From contig NZ_CP136516.1 in the NCBI RefSeq assembly GCF_032813545.1, positions 1 to 43,238 of the forward strand: DNA of 43,238 nucleotides, read 5' to 3'. The DNA comes from Nodosilinea sp. E11. Lineage in GTDB: Bacteria > Cyanobacteriota > Cyanobacteriia > Phormidesmidales > Phormidesmidaceae. Below the pieces are notes generated by a model. The model made no database searches. It saw only the letters and a list, made by a program, of their open reading frames with translations, and had not been told where the DNA came from. The translations under genes were made by a program, and so were the position numbers. Shown in pieces: positions 33,484 to 41,309 of this stretch. How positions within the stretch are numbered: the first letter of the stretch is position 1; every line of letters starts with the position of its first letter.

Positions 33484-34623
33484 TTAAAAGCTTGCTACTA
33501 TACTTTCTGCAATTTCACTTGCGCCAGAGCTTAGTTTTTTCCAATTTGTTTCACTTTGGAAGCTAAGTTTTTCGAGGGAATTTATTAATTCACCATCAGT
33601 GAATTGGGGCATGCAACGACCTAATTGTTGTGTTTGTTCCCAACCTGATTTCCCTACACTATGTGCAATGCCTGTGTGCCTTGTGTAGATGGTCATATTA
33701 GCCTGGTCACAGTCAGTAGGAATGATTAATTGAGGTGTTTGAGATGCTGCAAAGGTTCCTACAGTTCCGATTCCACCATGTGAAATAACTGCACGAACTC
33801 GCCCTGCCAAAGAAAAGCTACTGATAAATGGCTGTACATCTACTTGATCTGGAACCTTCTCTAATTTGTTAGTTCCACAGCTAACAACCAAGCGAGGAAA
33901 AAACTGACGAGCTAAGTGAACAATTTTGGTCAAATCTGTACAGCTTCCTGACCCGAAAGTGATATGACAAGCCTCACGAAGATCCCTTTCCTCCCCTCTA
34001 AAAGGCTCCCCAAGAGAAGCATTAATAAAATTAACCAATTGAATATTATCTGCGGGCTGAATGAACAAATTTGGTTGAGGAACAAAAATACGTTCTGTTT
34101 CTAAGTATTCTTGATAAGTTGAGTACGGTAAGTTAAGGCTCTTGCTTAAATGACGACGTATAGAATCAACGCAACCGCTTACGAAAAGCTGTTGCGTTGA
34201 TTCTATAATTTTCGTTTCCGACTCTGTAAACCCTTTGATAGGAATAAGAGGGCTTAAGTAAGGACCATGCATTACTGAAAGATGAGGAATTCCTATCTTA
34301 AGGGCTACCTGAGCAGTAAAAATACCAGGCATCCCAATGATTAGATTAGGACGATGGGTTTCTAGTAATTCTAATAAGTTTTTGTTAGACAATAAAATCG
34401 CCTTTAAAGTCTCTGATGTTGGATTATTGGGCTCGAAAGAATTGTGAGAAAAATTCCAGCTCAATACATGAAGATTAAAGTTTTCCTTAAGTAGAGAAAT
34501 AGCTCTGTCAGATGCTGCAAATGAAACTTCAATCCCACGTTTCTCTAATTCCTTAGCAATCGAAATTCCTCGAACCAGATGTCCTAGGGTTTCGCCAATA
34601 TGAGCGACGATCAAAATCTTCAT
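33484..34623 (-). CDS. GT1-like (MGT/MurG-type GT-B) glycosyltransferase
   Basis: A 379-aa enzyme with the two-domain GT-B layout. The N-terminal half starts MKILIVAHIGETLGHLVRG, like the acceptor domain of macrolide and UDP-glycosyltransferases. The C-terminal donor-binding half has AVISHGGIGTVGTF, then PQLIIPTDCDQANM, the pattern of the GT1 nucleotide-sugar site (HGG ... P ... DQ). The ATG overlaps the regulator stop by 4 bp. The acceptor is unknown: a small molecule, lipid or peptide made by the neighbouring genes are options. Soluble or membrane-peripheral. Confidence 0.88.
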   Translation of the reverse strand: MKILIVAHIGETLGHLVRGISIAKELEKRGIEVSFAASDRAISLLKENFNLHVLSWNFSHNSFEPNNPTSETLKAILLSNKNLLELLETHRPNLIIGMPGIFTAQVALKIGIPHLSVMHGPYLSPLIPIKGFTESETKIIESTQQLFVSGCVDSIRRHLSKSLNLPYSTYQEYLETERIFVPQPNLFIQPADNIQLVNFINASLGEPFRGEERDLREACHITFGSGSCTDLTKIVHLARQFFPRLVVSCGTNKLEKVPDQVDVQPFISSFSLAGRVRAVISHGGIGTVGTFAASQTPQLIIPTDCDQANMTIYTRHTGIAHSVGKSGWEQTQQLGRCMPQFTDGELINSLEKLSFQSETNWKKLSSGASEIAESIVASF

Positions 34624-37193
34624 TTGCTGCTCTCTTTTAAAATGATTTGATTATTAACTTCTTTAGCAAGAGTAATTAGCTGAGACTTGATATTTTTTCC
34701 ACTTTCCAGCATTCTACATCTAATTTTTTCTGCTTCTATTAGATACCCCTTTGCTTCATTCTTCATGTCTTGGTTGAGATACAGTGATTCTAAGGCTTTG
34801 TTAGCTGCCAAAACATGTTCATAGTGTTTCTGTTTTTTTGCATACTCTAGGCAGGCGTTAAAATTTTCAAAAGCTTGAATATAGTTCCTTTCTTTCTGAT
34901 AACATTTACCAACACAGATCAATGTTACACATTCTACATGTTTATCTCTAGCTTTTTTGGACACTTCTAATAATGAGCCAATATTAGAAATGCCAGAGTA
35001 ATCTTTCGACAGCAATAAATCTAATTCAATTAGACCTACTGTGGAGAAAAGTTGGTAACGCTTATCATCATTATTCTTAGCAACTTTATAGGACTGTTCA
35101 TAGGCTTCTCTAGCCTTAGTAAAATCTTCAAGCTTTGCATACTGACGGGCTTGATTGTATAAAATTATTCCTTCTTTAATAATGTCAGCATTCTCTTTGC
35201 CAAGAGGGGCTAGTGCAGCTGTATAAAAAAGAAGCGCTTCGCTAAATAACTCTAGCTGTTCACACAGTCGTCCTAAATACTGGAGAGATCTAAATTGAGT
35301 ATCATTATAAAAATTTTTTCTTGAAATATTAAGGGCTTTCACAAGGTTTTTAAATGAATTCTCGTAATCTATTAAATGCTGTTCTATACAACCAATTGTA
35401 AAAATGGTCTGTGCTTCGTGTTCTTTATCTTCATGGGACTTATGAGAAAGTTTTTCTAAGTTCCAAAGCTGAAGTTGTTTGATAACAGGGTAATTAACTC
35501 CTTGGGAATAGTAGTAAATAGATATTGCTCGGTTAAGATTGAAACCCTTATTGCTAAATTTGTTTAGGTCACCAAAGTTCTTCTCAAGTTCAGTGACAAT
35601 GTAATCAATTTGAGATAGCTTATTCAATCTCTCTAGTTTTGGAAGTAGGTCGGTTAAGATATCGACTGCTTCTTTCTCAGCCTGTGCTTGACATGCATAG
35701 AAAAAAGCTTTGATATAAAGCTCCAGCTCATTGGTAGCTTTCCATAATGAAATAAAGTACAAGCAAGCTTTTGAACTTTCCTCACGATATTTTTCTTCAT
35801 TGACCTTTAAAGAACGTCTAGCTTCCTGTTCAATGAACGGATGTATCTCATAAAAGATTTGATCATTGACAGTATAGAAACTGATAAGGTTTTTGCTTCT
35901 AAGGGATAAGATAATTCCTTCTTTCAAATCATCCCGCATAGAATCCATCATAGTTTTCATTTGACTATGAGTGACTGGAAATATCTGAGTTGCGCGCAAA
36001 GATAGTCTTTGTAAAATAGTTTTTTCACCATCATTAATCAATCCAAAAATACTAGAAAGGCGGTTTTCAATGTCTTTTTCGGACATTTCCAAAATTGAGT
36101 CGCCAATTCCAAGATTTAGTAAATCACTTAGGAATGCCTTAATGGGCTGATGCTTATGAGCTATCACTCCTGCTAGTAAACGAATAGAAAGAGGATGACC
36201 TTTAGTAGCTGAGTACAGTAACTTTGATGCAGGCAAAAGCTCTGTATGTAGTGACTCTTTGTGTTCCTTATCTTCAGCTAGAAGAGACTCTAAAAGTGCA
36301 ATTGTTTCAGATTCTCTTAAGCCTTCCTTTAAGTTAATCTCCTCAAAGAGCCCAAACGGAATATCTTTTATCTCAACTCGGCTTATTAATACAATCTTGC
36401 TGCAATGCTCTAACTCCGAGAATTTTCTAAAGAAATTTGAGTAGTTTGTATCAATGAATCTACCTAAATTCGGCTGAGACTCCTCGATCATATTTTCAAC
36501 ATTGTCCAGCACCAAAAATGTAGGATGCTTAATTAAGTGATCTAGAAGATAGTTTAAGGAGTTTCTGTTTATTTGCTTTATTCCTTGTGAATCAACTGCA
36601 TCATTTAATAGTTCTTTAGACAAGGATTCAGTTAATAATTCACATGCATTTACACCTTCAGAGCGAGATTCTAAAATCTTCCATAGATATCCTTCAAACC
36701 TTGATTTGTCTTGCAAGGTTTTTTGTACGAAATGACTTACGTATGCTGATTTCCCTACACCAGGAATTCCAGTGACAACAATTACTTTTATATTGGATCT
36801 AAGAACAAGTTCTTCGAGCCTCTTAAGTTGTTTTTTTCGACTTCTATCTATCCATCCTTGTGTAGTAGGTATCCCCCTTCTAAAAAAACTTAATGTCTTT
36901 TCCACTACTTTCTCAGAAGGGATTACTTGTGGCTTTTCTTCAATAGTAGAATCATTTTTCAAGTAGATGTTTTTCAAATCAAGAAGTTGAGCACGTCTGT
37001 CCGTTTTTCTTTTAGTTTTGGCCTCAATACCAAATTTATTAGCAATATTACTAACTTGTCGCCTGACGTTAATCTCCGTCGTGCGCCTAATCTCAGCTAT
37101 CTCTGCATCTTTCTTATCTTCCCAAAGTAATTCGAGCACCTCTTTCTCAGTTTTGGTAAGGCCCTTGCTCTTAGATATTTCTGTAAGGTTCAT
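34620..37193 (-). CDS. STAND-family regulator: LuxR-type HTH, NB-ARC ATPase, TPR repeats
   Basis: An 857-aa signal-transducing ATPase. The N-terminal 11-70 is a LuxR-like helix-turn-helix (LTKTEKEVLELLWEDKKDAE). The NB-ARC ATPase follows with Walker A GIPGVGKS (142-149), Walker B FLVLDNVE (226-233), LISR sensor and a GHPLSIRLLA motif near 340. The C-terminal 400 residues are helical repeats (TPR-like, for example SLQYLGRLCEQLELFSEALLF-type pairs). These proteins bind a ligand through the repeats, oligomerise with ATP and switch on transcription. AGGAG precedes the ATG. First gene of its operon; TGTGA motifs in its promoter also appear upstream of 39138. Confidence 0.9.
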   Translation of the reverse strand: MNLTEISKSKGLTKTEKEVLELLWEDKKDAEIAEIRRTTEINVRRQVSNIANKFGIEAKTKRKTDRRAQLLDLKNIYLKNDSTIEEKPQVIPSEKVVEKTLSFFRRGIPTTQGWIDRSRKKQLKRLEELVLRSNIKVIVVTGIPGVGKSAYVSHFVQKTLQDKSRFEGYLWKILESRSEGVNACELLTESLSKELLNDAVDSQGIKQINRNSLNYLLDHLIKHPTFLVLDNVENMIEESQPNLGRFIDTNYSNFFRKFSELEHCSKIVLISRVEIKDIPFGLFEEINLKEGLRESETIALLESLLAEDKEHKESLHTELLPASKLLYSATKGHPLSIRLLAGVIAHKHQPIKAFLSDLLNLGIGDSILEMSEKDIENRLSSIFGLINDGEKTILQRLSLRATQIFPVTHSQMKTMMDSMRDDLKEGIILSLRSKNLISFYTVNDQIFYEIHPFIEQEARRSLKVNEEKYREESSKACLYFISLWKATNELELYIKAFFYACQAQAEKEAVDILTDLLPKLERLNKLSQIDYIVTELEKNFGDLNKFSNKGFNLNRAISIYYYSQGVNYPVIKQLQLWNLEKLSHKSHEDKEHEAQTIFTIGCIEQHLIDYENSFKNLVKALNISRKNFYNDTQFRSLQYLGRLCEQLELFSEALLFYTAALAPLGKENADIIKEGIILYNQARQYAKLEDFTKAREAYEQSYKVAKNNDDKRYQLFSTVGLIELDLLLSKDYSGISNIGSLLEVSKKARDKHVECVTLICVGKCYQKERNYIQAFENFNACLEYAKKQKHYEHVLAANKALESLYLNQDMKNEAKGYLIEAEKIRCRMLESGKNIKSQLITLAKEVNNQIILKESSK

Positions 37194-37219
37194 GATGCTC
37201 TCCTAAGCATGCTCAAAAA

Positions 37220-37295
37220 TCACAAAACTGGCTAAAATGTGATTCACAAAACTGCCAGTAATTAGTATAGCTCACATAAATACTATATGTGAATT
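37220..37295 (-). promoter_or_regulatory. Promoter and operator region of the STAND operon
   Basis: Reading on the minus strand: an inverted repeat TCACATA-N7-TATGTGA (37272-37292), a possible -35 TTCACA and -10 TATACT with an 18-bp spacer, then two GGCAGTTTTGTGA / GCCAGTTTTGTGA blocks whose TGTGA boxes are 24 bp apart (plus-strand TCACA at 37220 and 37244). TGTGA-T-TCACA at 37238-37248 is a perfect inverted repeat. The boxes lie downstream of the proposed -10, which would suit autorepression. Confidence 0.6.
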
Positions 37296-37348
37296 TCCCT
37301 GTAACCGTCCCTCAGGCAGCCTTTTAGGCTAAAGAAATAGGCTCATGG

Positions 37349-38010
37349 CTGACTGCCTGACCTGGTTGACTGACAAAACTAATCAGCGGCATAGCAGTAC
37401 GTGTGTATTTTGAACTCGATTCGATAGGTGCGTTGGTCATGCTGTTTCCGAGACGCCATAGCGGGTTCAAGATCGCGGTTATGGATGAAACGGACCTGAC
37501 GAATGAGTTGCCACCCGTGCTCTAAGGCTGCTTTCACCCAATCACACCTAATGCGAAAATAGCTATTGCCGTGAAACTAATGGGGGTCAAACCAGTGACG
37601 TTTGCCAGCCGCGACTACCTCGACCCCTTGGGCGGTGGCATACAGGGTGGCGATCGCCAAGAGGAATCAGAACCGGGAGAGGGCGCAGACAGTTGGAATC
37701 TCCGATTTCTGGAGTTTCCAACCGTTGGATTGGTCGTCGAGAAATGCCTCCTTGATATCAGACCGTAAGTCGTATTCCTCGAAGGTGTGCAGGCTGGTCG
37801 GTTCATCACTGACGATGGCCCAAAACTCAACATTGACGTCGTTGCGGCCAAAAGCCACATGCACCGGGCCATACTACTCGCCTTTATGGATCTTAACGGT
37901 GTGCCAGCAGGGCACCTCCCCCTGCTGAAGGTGAATGTCCTTCAATTGGCACCACCCGTGACCTGATCTTGACTCAAGAAAGTGGACAGGTAATTTAAGC
38001 TGCCTGACCT
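37349..38010 (-). pseudogene. Degenerate IS4-family transposase relic
   Basis: On the minus strand the translation shows FWAIVSDEPTSLHTFEEYDL, then DIKEAFLDDQSNGWKLQKSE, corresponding to the WAVITDEPPSLNT ... VEELFLDSKSGVFQLE block of the intact IS at 30616. QLKDIHLQQGEVPCWH lies before it and ATAQGVEVVAAGKRHWFD after it. Stops interrupt the frame (after HKGE and after FDPH). CTGACTGCCTGAC at 37349-37361 matches the terminal inverted repeat of the intact IS and is in the right place for the relic's 3' end. The 5' part is missing. Confidence 0.8.
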
Positions 38011-38019
38011 TACCCAGAA

Positions 38020-38520
38020 TCAGGGCTTTCTCCAGATTGGTACCAGCCGCGATACCTCCGAGTTTGCCTGTGATTCGGTGCATCACTGGTGGACTCACCA
38101 TGGGCGGCAGCAGTATCCCCGCGCCACGGCCTTATTACTGTTGTGCGATTGTGGGGCAGCAATAGTGCTCGCTACTCTATTTTTAAGCAAGACCTGCACG
38201 TTCTCGCTACGGCCTTGGGTATCGAGATTCGCCTCGCCCACTATCTGCCCTACACCTCCAAGTATAAGCCGATTGAACATCAGCCGTTTCCCCAGGTGTC
38301 ATGGGGCTGCCGAGGCATCATTTTTGACGCCCTGGAGACGGTGCGAGACGTCATGGCCAAAGCAGCCACCAAAACCGGGTTAACCGTTGTCACCACCATC
38401 ATTGACAAAGTCTATCAAAAGGGGCAAACCGCGACTGACGAGTTCAAGCAGGAGATGCCCATTCGCTTTAACGAGTACCTACAGCAATGGAACTACATCG
38501 CACAGCCTCAACCCACCTAA
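38020..38520 (+). pseudogene. ISAzo13-family transposase relic (C-terminal part)
   Basis: The translation reads EFACDSVHHWWTHHGRQQYP, then LLLLCDCG, and continues in the next frame as SNSARYSIFKQDLHVLA, then IEIRLAHYLPYTSKYKPIEH and FNEYLQQWNYIAQP. This is the C-terminal DDE region of ISAzo13-type transposases. A frameshift at about 38155-38165 separates the two parts. The N-terminal half is absent, replaced by the IS4 relic, so one element probably inserted into the other. Confidence 0.82.
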
Positions 38521-38547
38521 TTTTGGAAGTTATTAAATTCTCATTCC

Positions 38548-38859
38548 CTACTCATCTGATAGCCCAAGTGCCCCTGTGGGTGACCTTGCCGCTAGCGACC
38601 TGCCAGCGACTAGTCTCAAAGCTCTGTACTGCGTGACTTGAGTTCCTTTATCACCCGTTAAGGTAGCAGGCTTGAGAAGCTTTATTTTCACAGCTACCTT
38701 TCGTCCCTCCTTACTTTTCGCCTTCAGAGCAATAATTGAGAAGCCAAGATCAGTGGCATAACTTGCCAGAAGCGCTACCGAAACAGTAGCCTTCGATACA
38801 AAATCTGTCGATAGCGCCTCTCTTTCAAAGGCTTTGACATGGCAAGAAACCGAAGACAC
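38548..38859 (-). CDS. Doubtful 103-aa ORF
   Basis: An open frame without a recognised domain; the middle is Lys/Arg/Val-rich (ALKAKSKEGRKVAVKIKL) and the end is Ser/Ala/Gly-rich. No clear ribosome site. It lies between the transposase relic and the small-protein cluster. It could be a remnant or chance ORF. An inverted repeat CAGCTGCATGGAGCTG spans its start region. Confidence 0.25.
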   Translation of the reverse strand: MSSVSCHVKAFEREALSTDFVSKATVSVALLASYATDLGFSIIALKAKSKEGRKVAVKIKLLKPATLTGDKGTQVTQYRALRLVAGRSLAARSPTGALGLSDE

Positions 38860-38914
38860 AGCTGCATGGAGCTGTTGGACACAGAATGTCTAGGCTTATG
38901 AAATCAGCCATTTT

Positions 38915-38983
38915 TGTGAAAAAAAGAAGCCGGTTTGTGAATTATATGTGATTATTGACATTTTTTTTGGGTTCTTGTAAGCT
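38915..38983 (+). promoter_or_regulatory. Promoter with three phased TGTGA boxes ahead of the small-protein cluster
   Basis: TGTGA occurs at 38915, 38936 and 38947, spaced 21 and 11 bp (two and one helical turns). The last box lies just upstream of -35 TTGACA (38955-38960). A 17-bp spacer leads to -10-like TAAGCT (38978-38983). The blocks GCCATTTTTGTGA and GCCGGTTTGTGA resemble GCCAGTTTTGTGA in the STAND promoter. The placement suits an activator acting on this promoter, most simply the STAND protein. The 5' leader to 39138 is about 150 nt. Confidence 0.6.
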
Positions 38984-39137
38984 TTAAAGCAATCACATGT
39001 ACGAGCTTATTCTTTGATGCTCAGATAGTTTATGCACTGTTTAATCAGAAATTCTGAAGGTTTTCAGATTTTTCCATTTTCTTTATGTGAACTTTAAGGG
39101 CTGTGAATCATGAGAGCTTTTCCTTGAGGTATAAGCT

Positions 39138-39572
39138 ATGTCCGAACTTGAGCCGGTGTCTGTGCTGCTACGTATCTATGCCATTTTGAGCAATACTTGG
39201 CGAGGCAGTGGAAATGGGGAGTTAATCATTTCTAGTGAATTAGCCAGTAATGATAGTCAACTTAGACAAATAAAAGTTACTTTGAGGGGATGGGAAGATG
39301 AGTGTTTTTTTCTAAGACCTAATGAAATTTCTCCGTTATCAGAAGAATTTTTAGTTGCTTTGTCTCCCTCTGGGGCAAAAGAAGTGATTTTGCGAATTAA
39401 AGCCTCATTACTTGCAACTTGGCGCTCACCAGGATCTGGCTATGGTAGTTTTCCGATTAAAAGTAGAAAGTCAATTAAAAGAAGTAGAAAAGGAGAGATT
39501 ATAGTAGATTTAGGTATTCAGAACTGCTATCGTTTCTCTGTAAATCCAGCTTTGCTACCTGAATGGAATTAG
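39138..39572 (+). CDS. Uncharacterised 144-aa protein, first gene of the cluster
   Basis: Not recognised. Soluble, with two similar-looking parts: TWRGSGNGELIISSELA near the start and TWRSPGSGYGSFPIKSRK later, a possible internal duplication around TWR-x-xGSG. A basic patch (KSRKSIKRSRKG) precedes a hydrophobic C-terminus. The start ATG 39138 has GAGG upstream (TTGAGGTATAAGCT). It ends before a strong terminator. Could bind nucleic acid or a peptide partner; no function can be assigned. Confidence 0.6.
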   Translation: MSELEPVSVLLRIYAILSNTWRGSGNGELIISSELASNDSQLRQIKVTLRGWEDECFFLRPNEISPLSEEFLVALSPSGAKEVILRIKASLLATWRSPGSGYGSFPIKSRKSIKRSRKGEIIVDLGIQNCYRFSVNPALLPEWN

Positions 39573-39665
39573 GTTCATCAAATTTCTAGTCTCGTATTAG
39601 AGATAGAAAAATAAGATTTTAGATTGAATATTGTAGCTCTACGTTGAGGGTGGAAATCCACTTCC

Positions 39666-39710
39666 GGCAGGTGAGATGAAGTTAACTTCATACACCTGCC
39701 TTTGTTTTTT
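39666..39710 (+). terminator. Strong terminator after the 144-aa gene
   Basis: A two-part stem: GGCAGGTG / CACCTGCC outside, ATGAAGTT / AACTTCAT inside with a small bulge, then a T-rich tract at 39701-39710. It lies 94 bp after the stop and 18 bp before the next ATG, so it may act as an attenuator giving different levels of the two genes. Confidence 0.85.
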
Positions 39711-39727
39711 AAAAAGGAAATAAGATT

Positions 39728-40063
39728 ATGTTGGCTAACAAAGATCAGGACAATAAGACACAGAAACAAGTTGAATACAGCTTTGAGGAACGTAACAAAA
39801 GCCAGGCTTTTTGTCAAAATTTACCCTTAAAACCATATGAGTCAGAGCTATACAGTTCGAATTTGATAATTGCTTTCAATGCTACGAAATTTTTTTTCCT
39901 GTTTCTTGTAGGGCTTTGTAGTTCCTGTGTTGTTGCAGCATCTCTTCAGTCTTTTCACATCATGAGCATCCTCGTTCAGTTTTCTTCAATTTGTATAGTG
40001 CCCTTGACGGTATTGACGCTATGTGTAATTACAACTGTTGCAATTTTAGAATCCTTAAAATAG
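39728..40063 (+). CDS. Small two-pass membrane protein (111 aa)
   Basis: A hydrophilic N-terminus of about 47 residues (rich in Gln, Lys, Glu, Asn) is followed by two hydrophobic segments at about 50-75 (FFFLFLVGLCSSCVVAAS) and 80-108 (LVQFSSICIVPLTVLTLCVI). AAAAGGAAAT lies upstream of the ATG. Topology suggests a cytoplasmic N-terminus and a short loop outside. It could be an immunity, anchoring or export-helper protein for the small peptides next to it. No family recognised. Confidence 0.65.
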   Translation: MLANKDQDNKTQKQVEYSFEERNKSQAFCQNLPLKPYESELYSSNLIIAFNATKFFFLFLVGLCSSCVVAASLQSFHIMSILVQFSSICIVPLTVLTLCVITTVAILESLK

Positions 40064-40095
40064 GAGCAACAAGTTGTTGAGTAGCTATATATACT

Positions 40096-40266
40096 TTGAA
40101 AATCAAAGATTCTCTTGAAACAAAATATCACTATGCAGTTGCAATCAGACAGGTTGTTCCAGTTGGCTCGTGGTCCGCCTATAAATGTCAGAAGTTTGAT
40201 GGATTGAAATGTATCAGCACACTCAAATTCATCAAACGAATTATGTTCTCAATTCAGGAAGAATGA
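40096..40266 (+). CDS. Possible 56-aa basic small protein
   Basis: A frame starting at TTG 40096 and ending TGA 40266 reads KIKDSLETKYHYAVAIRQVV, then PVGSWSAYKCQKFDGLKC, with two cysteines seven residues apart and net positive charge. The wording looks protein-like, but there is no clear ribosome site and the start is TTG. May be a short peptide gene, a remnant or part of the untranslated leader of the 59-aa gene. Confidence 0.3.
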   Translation: MKIKDSLETKYHYAVAIRQVVPVGSWSAYKCQKFDGLKCISTLKFIKRIMFSIQEE

Positions 40267-40304
40267 CTTTCAACACAAATCAATAATTCCTATAAGGAGA
40301 CAAC

Positions 40305-40484
40305 ATGGACTTTCTGTTTCGTACCATTTCGCGTTTTGTGGCAATGGCCGGTATCGGTGGTATTGCGCAAAGCGTGGCTACTGATCTGCTAGCCCGTCTA
40401 GCAGATCAGGAACTCACAGACAAGGAGTTCAAGAGCCTGCAAAATGATGCTCAGAAGCGTGGTTATACCCTGGATCGCGTCTAG
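40305..40484 (+). CDS. Small 59-aa amphipathic protein with signs of high expression
   Basis: Starts MDFLFRTISRFVAMAGIGGI: an amphipathic to hydrophobic helix, then a charged helical half ending QNDAQKRGYTLDRV. AAGGAGACAAC gives an ideal ribosome site. Codons (CGT, GGT, CTG, GTT) differ from the AT-rich neighbours and resemble highly expressed genes. A 12-bp perfect inverted repeat inside the gene (40381-40392 / 40398-40409) could form an mRNA hairpin. No family recognised. It might be a membrane-active or precursor peptide, or a small structural or regulatory protein. Confidence 0.7.
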   Translation: MDFLFRTISRFVAMAGIGGIAQSVATDLLARLADQELTDKEFKSLQNDAQKRGYTLDRV

Positions 40485-40497
40485 TTGATACATTGGT

Positions 40498-40608
40498 CAA
40501 GCTTTTGGAGTAGCAGCTCTAAGGCTTGACCTTACTTAACTTGGACAGTTTTACCCTACCTAGTCAAGCTTTTAGAGTAGCAGCTCTAAGGCTTGTTTCA
40601 CTTAACTT
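40498..40608 (+). repeat. Tandem 45-bp repeats, each able to form a hairpin
   Basis: Two copies (40498-40543 and 40564-40608) differ at few positions. Each carries CAAGCTTTT-GAG, a short AGCAG spacer and CTCTAAGGCTTG, forming an imperfect stem, and ends ACTTAACTT. They lie between the 59-aa gene and the cupin gene and are read in the operon direction. They could terminate, attenuate or stabilise the 59-aa mRNA, or be protein-binding sites. Confidence 0.75.
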
Positions 40609-40624
40609 AGAAGAAGGAATCGTT

Positions 40625-41257
40625 ATGAAAGAGCGAATCGTTCAGAAGTATACTCAAATACGAGGGGTACAGTGGGTTGAGAATATTTACGTTCAAACGG
40701 GTTCAGCTTCGGGTATTCTCGTAGGCGGACAGATTTCTACGAATGTTATTCGTACTCCCAGCAAGCCTGGTGAATATAGTGTTTGGGGAATTCACTTGGC
40801 TACGGATGATCAGCTCACCTTTATCTCTAAAGCTGATGACTCTCCAATAGTTGTGAGAATGGTGGATTGTCGAGATGGTTCGCCTACACTTCACAATTAT
40901 TTAGAGGTATCTTGCCAACCAGACTCTAGTAAGCGACTAATTATTCCACGTGGAGTAGCTCATTTGCCGACAAACCTTAATGGGCTAATCACATTGAATA
41001 CTCCTCGAATCTACTGGGATTGGGCTAAACGATTGGTTCATCCAGACTTAGATGTGATCAATGTGGAGTGCAACCGCTCACTAGACAAGTTTCCCACTTA
41101 TAAAATTTGTCGTTATTCTGTTCCAGATTGGATGTATCCTGCAGCACTTAAAGCTTTCAAGTCTCGCTATCGACCTGAATACGAAGCACCATTTATTTTT
41201 GATCGACATGGTCAACTTTATATCTTGCGACGACGAACTGAGGTAGCTGAATTGTAG
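40625..41257 (+). CDS. RmlC-like cupin, sugar-epimerase-like protein
   Basis: A 210-aa protein. The segment LIIPRGVAHLPTNLNGLITL, then PRIYWDW, resembles the RmlC cupin motif in dTDP-4-dehydrorhamnose 3,5-epimerases (IPxGxAHG...). An N-terminal beta-rich part contains SVWGIHLATDDQLTF. The canonical catalytic histidine/aspartate pair is not obvious, so activity is uncertain; a sugar or small-ligand binding role is equally possible. ATG 40625 is preceded by GAAGGA; the longer frame from 40526 runs through the hairpin repeats and is rejected. One base separates its stop from a GTG frame for the glycosylase. Confidence 0.6.
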   Translation: MKERIVQKYTQIRGVQWVENIYVQTGSASGILVGGQISTNVIRTPSKPGEYSVWGIHLATDDQLTFISKADDSPIVVRMVDCRDGSPTLHNYLEVSCQPDSSKRLIIPRGVAHLPTNLNGLITLNTPRIYWDWAKRLVHPDLDVINVECNRSLDKFPTYKICRYSVPDWMYPAALKAFKSRYRPEYEAPFIFDRHGQLYILRRRTEVAEL

Positions 41258-41309
41258 AGTGTTCACTATCGGTGGAAGTGCAAATGGATTTGAAGCAGGA
41301 TTAGTACAG

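Noticed and set aside
37615..38101. Small independent genes in the relic region
   Set aside because: Their translations are pieces of one degenerate IS4-type transposase broken by stops.
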